Origin: an uncultured Sediminicola sp.
GTDB lineage: Bacteria; Bacteroidota; Bacteroidia; Flavobacteriales; Flavobacteriaceae
Length of the DNA: 13,105 bases
Direction: 5' to 3'
Assembly (NCBI GenBank): GCA_938039345.1
Contig: CALHVB010000099.1
Coordinates: 1 to 13,105 of the forward strand
The notes below the pieces were generated by a model. The model was not told the origin of the DNA. It searched no databases and saw only the letters and a program-made list of their open reading frames with translations. Made by a program: the position numbers and the translations under genes. Within the stretch, counting starts at the first letter, position 1; each line of letters opens with the position of its first letter. This document shows, in pieces, positions 7,897 through 13,105 of this stretch.

Positions 7897-7928
7897 CTTG
7901 CCCGACTTATTAAAATGTATTATTTTTG
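7897..7928 (+). promoter_or_regulatory. promoter of tig
   Basis: CTTG (7897-7900) and TATTTTTG (7921-7928) are separated by 20 bases, an exact -7 match and a good -33 match to the Bacteroidota housekeeping promoter. Initiation near 7935 would give a leader of about 30 bases before the tig ATG. It is the best-formed promoter in the window. I see no terminator hairpin between the preceding membrane-protein gene and this site. Confidence 0.6.
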
Positions 7929-7964
7929 CAGCCCATTTTATTTATGCAAAATTCAATATAAGAG

Positions 7965-9287
7965 ATGAATATTACAAAAGAGCAGATTGACGAGTTAAAT
8001 GCTGTTGTAAAAGTTGCTATTACAAAAGACGATTACAAGGAAAAAGTAGAGAACATTCTTAAAGACTATAGAAAAAAAGCAGATATCCCTGGTTTTAGAA
8101 AAGGACAAGTTCCTATGGGTTTAATTCAGAAGCAATACGGAAAGGCTGTATTAGTAGATGAAGTAAACAAACTTTTACAAGACAATCTTAACAAATATCT
8201 TACAGAAGAAAAGTTAGATGTTTTAGGAAATCCACTTCCAAAGCAACAAGATAACTTTAACTGGGATGCAGATGAATTAGATTTTGAATTTGAATTAGGT
8301 TTAGCTCCTAGTTTTGATGTTGCTATAAAATCTAAAAAAGCAATTACACATTATGTTATAGTTGCTGATGATAAAATGATTGATGAGCAAGTGGAGCGTA
8401 TTCAAAAACAATACGGAAAACTTATCAGTAAAGAAGAAGTAAGCAAAAAAGATGAAGTTTCTGGTGTGTTTACAAATGAAGCCGAAGAAATTAACAACAA
8501 AACTACACTAGAGTTAGATAAGCTTAAAAGCAAAAAAGCAATAGACAGCTTAGTTGGCAAAAAAGCTGGAGACGTAATTACTTTAAAAACAAAAGGACTA
8601 TTTAAAGAAGATCATACGCTTACAAGTGCTTTAGGAATTGATGCTGAAAAAAGTAAAGATTTAGATGTAGAGGTTACTTTTACTATTGAAGAAATTAACG
8701 AAAGAGAACCAGCTGCTTTAGATCAAGAATTATTTGATAAATTATTCGGAAAAGATAGCGTTACTTCTGCAGAAGAATTAAAAGCTAAGATAAAAGAAGA
8801 TTCTGAAAAGCAGTTTGAACAACAGTCTGATCAAAAACTTCTAAATGATGTTACTGAGCATTTTATAGAAAATACAAAATTTGAACTTCCATCTGAATTC
8901 CTAAAAAAATGGATTCAGACAACTGGCGAAAAACCTCTTACAGAAGACGAAGCTAGTGAAGAATATACTAAATCAGAAAAAGGACTTCGTTACCAGTTAA
9001 TTGAAGGTAAAATAATTACCGAAAACAATTTACAAGTACAGATTGATGAGCTTAAAGAATTTGCTAAAGGTTTTATAAAAACTCAAATGGCACAATTTGG
9101 ACAGTTAAACCCTGCTGAAGAAGAATTAGAAAATATCGCTGGCAGAGTACTTTCTAACCAAGACGAGGTTAAACGTTTGTCTGAGCAGTTAATGAGTCAA
9201 AAACTAATTACTTTATACAAAGAAAAAGCTAACTTAAAAACTAAAGAAGTTACTTATGAAAACTTTGTAAAGGAAGTTTACGGATAA
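7965..9287 (+). CDS. tig: trigger factor, ribosome-associated chaperone
   Basis: Binds the ribosome exit tunnel and shields nascent chains; cytosolic. The 440-aa length fits the family. The ribosome-docking signature GFRKGQVP lies at 43-50, the same position as GFRKGKVP in E. coli. The N-terminal domain ends near 115. The middle region (about 130-245), where other trigger factors carry an FKBP-like prolyl isomerase, is divergent and I cannot see the usual isomerase motif, so isomerase activity is doubtful. The remaining C-terminal half is highly charged and helical, as expected for the substrate-cradling arms. It stands upstream of clpP and clpX in the order common to many bacteria, but has its own promoter and is followed by a strong terminator. 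Confidence 0.95.
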   Translation: MNITKEQIDELNAVVKVAITKDDYKEKVENILKDYRKKADIPGFRKGQVPMGLIQKQYGKAVLVDEVNKLLQDNLNKYLTEEKLDVLGNPLPKQQDNFNWDADELDFEFELGLAPSFDVAIKSKKAITHYVIVADDKMIDEQVERIQKQYGKLISKEEVSKKDEVSGVFTNEAEEINNKTTLELDKLKSKKAIDSLVGKKAGDVITLKTKGLFKEDHTLTSALGIDAEKSKDLDVEVTFTIEEINEREPAALDQELFDKLFGKDSVTSAEELKAKIKEDSEKQFEQQSDQKLLNDVTEHFIENTKFELPSEFLKKWIQTTGEKPLTEDEASEEYTKSEKGLRYQLIEGKIITENNLQVQIDELKEFAKGFIKTQMAQFGQLNPAEEELENIAGRVLSNQDEVKRLSEQLMSQKLITLYKEKANLKTKEVTYENFVKEVYG

Positions 9288-9348
9288 ACTATTTTAATAT
9301 GGAATTCTGTAAATTAACATACAGAAATACCATTTAATATAATAGTTT
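9286..9348 (+). repeat. imperfect inverted repeat overlapping the tig stop codon
   Basis: The left arm (9286-9310) and right arm (9321-9348) flank a 10-base loop. Pairing blocks, from the base upward, are AAACTATT with AATAGTTT (8 bp), a mismatched AT-rich section, TGG with CCA, and TTCTGT with ACAGAA (6 bp) next to the loop. The outermost block begins inside the tig TAA codon. No T-run follows, so it does not look like an intrinsic terminator; it may stabilise the tig 3' end or be a processing site. The role is inference. Confidence 0.55.
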
Positions 9349-9385
9349 ATGGAACATAACTTTCATTAAAAATAATTATATTTAC

Positions 9386-9417
9386 AGTGTCGGAAGGTAA
9401 CTTTCGACACTTTTTTT
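9386..9417 (+). terminator. strong intrinsic terminator after tig
   Basis: AGTGTCGGAAG (9386-9396) pairs with CTTTCGACACT (9401-9411) over 11 bp with a single G-T wobble. It closes a GTAA tetraloop of the stable GNRA type and runs into seven T residues (9411-9417). This is a textbook rho-independent terminator in the plus direction. It lies only 24 bases before the clpP start, so either it ends tig transcripts and clpP starts very close to its ATG, or it acts as an attenuator with readthrough into clpP. Confidence 0.88.
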
Positions 9418-9441
9418 GTCTTAAAAAACGAAACAAAATCT

Positions 9442-10116
9442 ATGGATTACAGAAAAGAGTTTAAAAACTACGCTATAAAAGACCAAGGGATTAACAGCAT
9501 GTACTATGATAAAATCATGAGTAGTATGTACCCAACAAATATGACACCTAATATTATTGAAGAAAGACAGCTAAATGCTATAGCAATGGATGTTTTCTCT
9601 AGATTAATGATGGATCGTATTATTTTCCTTGGGACTGGAATTAATGACCATGTTGCCAACATTGTACAGGCTCAACTGTTATTTTTAGAAAGTGCAGATG
9701 CTAGTAAAGACATTCAAATATACATTAACTCTCCAGGAGGCAGTGTTTATGCGGGTCTTGGAATTTACGACACTATGCAGTTTATAAAACCAGATGTAGC
9801 TACTATTTGCACAGGAATGGCAGCATCTATGGGTGCCGTATTATTATGTGCTGGTGCAGAAGGTAAACGTAGCGGACTAACTCATTCTAGAGTTATGATT
9901 CACCAACCCTTAGGAGGCGCACAAGGACAAGCAAGTGATATTGAAATTACAGCAAGAGAAATTTTAAAACTTAAAGACGAATTATATCAAATAATTTCGA
10001 AACATTCTGGACAAGATTTCGATAAAGTAAGTAATGATAGTGATAGAGATTACTGGATGAAAGCCAATGAAGCCAAAGAATATGGTATGATTGATGAAAT
10101 TCTAGTAAGGGAGTAA
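9442..10116 (+). CDS. clpP: ATP-dependent Clp protease proteolytic subunit ClpP
   Basis: Serine protease that forms a double-heptamer barrel and degrades proteins delivered by ClpX; cytosolic. All three catalytic residues are visible: Ser129 in TGMAASMGA, His154 in [10 protein letters not shown] and Asp203 in DSDRDYWM. The [18 protein letters not shown] segment (95-112) forms part of the substrate channel region. At 224 aa it is somewhat longer than the 207-aa E. coli precursor. The extra length is at the N-terminus (about 18 residues when aligned on the catalytic serine) and is probably propeptide or an axial-loop extension. The gap of 87 bases to clpX has no terminator, so the two are likely co-transcribed. 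No convincing promoter box is seen between the upstream terminator and the start. Confidence 0.97.
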   Translation: MDYRKEFKNYAIKDQGINSMYYDKIMSSMYPTNMTPNIIEERQLNAIAMDVFSRLMMDRIIFLGTGINDHVANIVQAQLLFLESADASKDIQIYINSPGGSVYAGLGIYDTMQFIKPDVATICTGMAASMGAVLLCAGAEGKRSGLTHSRVMIHQPLGGAQGQASDIEITAREILKLKDELYQIISKHSGQDFDKVSNDSDRDYWMKANEAKEYGMIDEILVRE

Positions 10117-10203
10117 CAATAAACAAGACAAAAGTTAAGAAACATAAAAACAAAAGCAATAGTTTTTCGTTATTATATTTCTAAACATTAGAGAATAGTA
10201 TTT

Positions 10204-11439
10204 ATGTCAAAAGAAAACTTAGAATGCTCTTTTTGCGGAAGAAAAAAACCAGAGACTAATTTATTAATAGCTGGTTTAGATGCACATATATGTGATAGAT
10301 GTATAGAGCAAGCTCATGGTATTGTGGCAGAAGAATCTAGCCAATCCAGAGCAGATGATTTATCTTCTGAATTAGTTTTAAAAAAACCTAAAGAGATAAA
10401 AAGCTTTTTAGACACTTTTATAATAGGACAAGAACGTACCAAAAAAGTAATGTCTGTGGCTGTATATAACCACTATAAAAGACTATTACAACCTAAGAAT
10501 CCTAGCGACGATATTGAAATACAAAAGAGTAATATTGTAATGGTAGGGCAAACAGGCACAGGAAAAACATTAATGGCTAAAACCATTGCAAAAATGTTAA
10601 ATGTTCCTTTGGCTATTGTTGATGCTACTGTATTAACAGAAGCTGGTTATGTTGGTGAAGATGTAGAAAGTATTCTTACGCGTTTATTACAAGCAGCAGA
10701 TTACAATTTAGAAAAAGCAGAACGTGGTATTGTTTTTATTGATGAGATTGATAAAATAGCACGTAAAAGCGACAACCCTTCTATTACCAGAGATGTATCT
10801 GGTGAAGGTGTACAACAAGGCCTTCTTAAATTATTAGAAGGAACCGTGGTAAATGTACCACCAAAAGGAGGTAGAAAACATCCAGACCAAAAATTTATTG
10901 AAGTAAATACAGAAAATATATTATTTATTGCCGGAGGTGCTTTTGATGGTATAGAAAGAGCCATTACTAAGCGTTTAAATATGCAAGCAGTTGGTTATAG
11001 CGCTTCTAAGGCAGATGAAAATATAGATGAAGACAATATATTACAATACATTATTCCAAGAGATTTAAAAGAATTTGGTTTAATTCCTGAAATTATTGGT
11101 AGACTTCCTGTATTAACACACATGAATCCGTTAGACGAGAAAACCTTAAGAGCTATTCTTACAGAACCTAAGAATGCCATTATAAAACAATATGAAAAGT
11201 TGTTTGAAATGGATGAAATTGAGTTCAATATTACAGAACAAGCTTTAGATTATATTGTACAAAAAGCTATTGAGTATAAATTAGGAGCAAGAGGTCTTCG
11301 TTCTTTATGCGAAGCCATATTCACAGACGCTATGTTTGAGATGCCTAGTAGCGACGAAAAACAATTTAAGGTTACCAAATCATACGCAGAGAAAAAACTC
11401 TCTTATGAAACCATAAAAAAATTAAAAGCAGTTTCTTAA
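10204..11439 (+). CDS. clpX: ATP-dependent Clp protease ATP-binding subunit ClpX
   Basis: Hexameric AAA+ unfoldase that recognises tagged substrates and threads them into ClpP. Visible elements, in order: a C4 zinc-binding domain (Cys8, Cys11, Cys30, Cys33), Walker A GQTGTGKT (115-122), pore loop GYVGED (148-153), Walker B VFIDE (177-181), the RKH loop (224-226), the ClpP-docking tripeptide as VGY (263-265) in place of E. coli IGF, and sensor 2 GARGLR in the C-terminal domain. The 411-aa length is normal. Spacing 87 bases after clpP indicates one functional unit. The stop codon at 11437-11439 overlaps the stop codon of the convergent gene, inside a terminator loop. Confidence 0.97.
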   Translation: MSKENLECSFCGRKKPETNLLIAGLDAHICDRCIEQAHGIVAEESSQSRADDLSSELVLKKPKEIKSFLDTFIIGQERTKKVMSVAVYNHYKRLLQPKNPSDDIEIQKSNIVMVGQTGTGKTLMAKTIAKMLNVPLAIVDATVLTEAGYVGEDVESILTRLLQAADYNLEKAERGIVFIDEIDKIARKSDNPSITRDVSGEGVQQGLLKLLEGTVVNVPPKGGRKHPDQKFIEVNTENILFIAGGAFDGIERAITKRLNMQAVGYSASKADENIDEDNILQYIIPRDLKEFGLIPEIIGRLPVLTHMNPLDEKTLRAILTEPKNAIIKQYEKLFEMDEIEFNITEQALDYIVQKAIEYKLGARGLRSLCEAIFTDAMFEMPSSDEKQFKVTKSYAEKKLSYETIKKLKAVS

Positions 11440-11457
11440 TCTTGAAACTGCTTTTTT
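11424..11457. terminator. bidirectional terminator shared by clpX and the convergent hydrolase gene
   Basis: AAAAGCAGTTTC (11424-11435) and GAAACTGCTTTT (11444-11455) form a perfect 12-bp stem with an 8-base loop, TTAATCTT. T-rich tracts follow in both directions: TTTTTT (11452-11457) on the plus strand, and on the minus strand TTTTAATTTTTTT beyond 11427. The stem codes for the last residues of both proteins, and both TAA codons lie in the loop. Confidence 0.9.
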
Positions 11458-11990
11458 ATTACATTCTGTAGTAAATCTTGGCATACTTTCTTTATCATCT
11501 TTTCATCCGAATAAAGTTCGTGTCCAAAACCTGGAATTACTTCCATTTTTGTTTTCAATTTACCAGCCCACTCTTCTCCTGGTTTATACTGATCATTAGC
11601 ACCATAAACCAAAGTATGCTCGCAAGCTATTTTTTCTGTTTCTAAACGAACTCTTGTGGGAGAAACAGCGTACAATGATTTCATTGGCAAACCTTTTAAT
11701 GCAGCTTTCCAAGCAATGGTTCCACCCATACTAAAAGCCAAATACCTACTTGGTTTCTGTCCTTCTTCTTTCTTTAGTAAATGCGCCACAGCTACATCTA
11801 TTCCGCCTTCCTTAACAAATTCGTTATGAATATTTTTTTCTGTATCTACAATTAAATTAATATCTGCTAACTGCTGACAATCATAAAAAACAATATCAAA
11901 ATGTTGTTGTAAATATCCTAAATAAGAAGTAATCCACAAACCCTTCTTAGCTCCCCACATATCTGATAAAACAACTAGCCTTTCTGCCAT
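11436..11990 (-). CDS. small alpha/beta hydrolase-like protein, function unknown
   Basis: A 184-aa soluble protein with a compact alpha/beta hydrolase layout. After a first strand [10 protein letters not shown] come the nucleophile elbow [10 protein letters not shown] with Ser87, acid Asp133 in YGANDQY, and His157 in GFGHELYSD, so a full Ser-Asp-His triad can be assigned. There is little room for a lid domain, which suggests an open active site. The Gly-x-Ser-x-Gly elbow is altered to Phe-Ser-Met-Gly-Gly, with Ala-Phe in front of the serine. I do not recognise a specific family or substrate. The gene converges on clpX, sharing the stop-codon region and terminator. A 12-bp direct repeat stands directly before the start codon. 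Confidence 0.78.
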   Translation of the reverse strand: MAERLVVLSDMWGAKKGLWITSYLGYLQQHFDIVFYDCQQLADINLIVDTEKNIHNEFVKEGGIDVAVAHLLKKEEGQKPSRYLAFSMGGTIAWKAALKGLPMKSLYAVSPTRVRLETEKIACEHTLVYGANDQYKPGEEWAGKLKTKMEVIPGFGHELYSDEKMIKKVCQDLLQNVIKKQFQD

Positions 11991-12024
11991 AATAATAGTT
12001 TTTAAGTTGATTAATAATAGTTTT
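11991..12024. repeat. 12-bp direct repeat, 22-base period, abutting the hydrolase start
   Basis: AATAATAGTTTT occurs at 11991-12002 and again at 12013-12024; on the gene strand this reads AAAACTATTATT twice, the second copy touching the ATG at 11990. The 22-base period is about two helical turns. The rest of this 174-base gap (up to 12164) is AT-rich; I see no gene, no clear TAnnTTTG box and only weak inverted repeats, such as AATTGAT with ATCAATT. A regulatory role is unproven. Confidence 0.5.
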
Positions 12025-12164
12025 CTTTCAAATTGATGTAGTGTTCAAATCAATTGTTGTGCCAAATAAAACAGCATTAAACAATTATTACTTTTATAAA
12101 CCTCTCTTTGTTAAATTAAGGTTAATAAACTTAAAGTTTGCTATAAAACGACGAAAAGCAATTT

Positions 12165-13105
12165 TTATTTGTTCAGCGTAAGTAATTCTTCGATATAATC
12201 TCTTTTATTAGATAATCTTGGTATTTTATGTTGCCCACCAAGCTTACCATTTAGCTTTAACCAATCGTAAAACAAATTCTCTCTAGCTATATGCACTGTA
12301 GGCATATTTAGCGTTGTATTATTATATCTTTTAGCCTCGTAATCAGAATTTAAAGCCTTTAGCGCATTATCTAACAACTCTACAAAATAATGAATCTCTT
12401 TAGGAGGTTTTCTAAACTCTATAATCCATTCGTGGCCTCCTTTTTCTTTACCTACCATAAATATGGGCCCTGCGGTATAATCTTTAATTTCTGCTCCTGT
12501 TTTTTTACATGTATTTTTTAATGCTTGCTCTGCATTTTCTATAATTAATTCTTCGCCAAAAACATTAATATGGTGTTTTGTTCTACCCGTTACTTTTATC
12601 CTGTAAGGACTCAACGAAGTAAAGCGCACCGTATCTCCTATTTTGTAACGCCATAAGCCTGCATTTGTGGTAATTACAATTGCATAGTTCTTATGTTTTT
12701 TAACTTGCCATAAAGGAATAACTTTTTGTTCTAATGTACCATAAGTATCCATAGGTATAAACTCGTAAAAAATACCATAATCTAACATTAGTAATAAATC
12801 GTCTGCTTTGTTTCTATCCTGGATTGCAAACGACCCTTCGGATGCATTATAGATTTCGTAATAATTAAAATCTCTACGCGGTAATAACTTTTTGTACTGT
12901 TCTCTATAAGGCTCAAAACTTACTCCGCCATGAAAATAAACTTCTAGGTTTTTCCAAACATTAAAAAGATGAGGCTCTCCCGTATCTTCTAATACATTAT
13001 TTAATAACACCAACATCCAAGAGGGAACACCAGCTAAACTTGTTACATTTTCACCTTTAGTTTCTTCTATTATGGCTTTGAGTTTACTTTCCCATTCGCT
13101 CATTA
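12165..13105 (-). CDS. GH3-family acyl-acid-amido synthetase, C-terminal part
   Basis: Cut by the right edge: the frame stays open past 13105, and the methionine at 13103 is internal. About 313 codons are visible of a family usually near 500 aa. GH3 enzymes belong to the ANL superfamily: they adenylate a carboxylic acid and join it to an amino acid. Motifs in the visible part (counted from the methionine at 13103) are EIYNASEGSF with YNASEG at 85-90, matching the YxxSE ATP-binding motif, LWRYKIGD (150-157) with the conserved Tyr-x-x-Gly-Asp, and INVFGEELI (179-187) before the C-terminal domain. The plant members act on hormones such as auxin; the substrate of bacterial members like this one is unknown. 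It lies 174 bases upstream of the small hydrolase on the same strand, with no strong terminator between them. Confidence 0.88.
   Translation of the reverse strand, partial: MSEWESKLKAIIEETKGENVTSLAGVPSWMLVLLNNVLEDTGEPHLFNVWKNLEVYFHGGVSFEPYREQYKKLLPRRDFNYYEIYNASEGSFAIQDRNKADDLLLMLDYGIFYEFIPMDTYGTLEQKVIPLWQVKKHKNYAIVITTNAGLWRYKIGDTVRFTSLSPYRIKVTGRTKHHINVFGEELIIENAEQALKNTCKKTGAEIKDYTAGPIFMVGKEKGGHEWIIEFRKPPKEIHYFVELLDNALKALNSDYEAKRYNNTTLNMPTVHIARENLFYDWLKLNGKLGGQHKIPRLSNKRDYIEELLTLNK

Noticed and set aside
12133..12160. Weak TTGCT/AGCAA hairpin after the GH3 gene as its terminator
   Set aside because: The stem is about 5 bp with a large loop, and in the direction of GH3 transcription no T-run follows.

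Overview
The window looks like ordinary core chromosome of a low-GC marine-type member of the Flavobacteriaceae (phylum Bacteroidota). Three things point there. The base composition is strongly AT-rich. Starts lack clear Shine-Dalgarno sequences, and upstream boxes match the Bacteroidota promoter consensus (-33 TTG/TTTG, -7 TAnnTTTG). The gene content also fits: a PorG-type protein of the type IX secretion system sits beside uppS and bamA, and the proteins carry Bacteroidota-type variants (PdxJ with VNVNKIATLRN, ClpX with a VGY loop). I cannot name the genus. I see no mobile element, CRISPR array, tRNA, rRNA or phage cluster; the single holin-family gene stands alone among housekeeping genes. 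No stretch longer than 174 bases lacks a gene.

Left half, minus strand (about 1-5870), read right to left: CBS-domain protein, nadK, porG, uppS, bamA and the first codons of an ompH/skp-like gene. This is an envelope-biogenesis block. NadK makes NADP, UppS makes the lipid carrier for cell-wall and LPS glycans, BamA inserts outer-membrane barrels, the OmpH/Skp-like protein chaperones them, and PorG is an outer-membrane part of type IX secretion. Spacing and promoter boxes suggest three transcription starts: before the CBS gene (weak), before porG, and before ompH.

Middle, plus strand (5965-7865): pdxJ (vitamin B6 synthesis) diverges from the CBS/nadK pair behind a double -7 box. A YbfF-like alpha/beta hydrolase overlaps its stop codon by one base, and a small four-helix membrane protein follows.

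Right-middle, plus strand (7965-11439): the protein-quality-control set tig, clpP, clpX. Tig folds nascent chains and ClpXP degrades proteins. The tig-clpP gap holds a long imperfect inverted repeat that starts inside the tig stop codon, and then a strong intrinsic terminator with a GTAA loop. tig has a clear promoter.

Right end, minus strand (11436-13105): a small alpha/beta hydrolase converges on clpX. Their stop codons overlap inside the loop of a perfect 12-bp hairpin that should terminate transcription from both sides. Beyond it lies the C-terminal part of a GH3-family acyl-acid-amido synthetase, cut by the window edge.

I found no convincing undescribed system. The points most worth a second look are the shared bidirectional terminator, the two-hairpin tig-clpP spacer, and the CBS protein tightly coupled to nadK.
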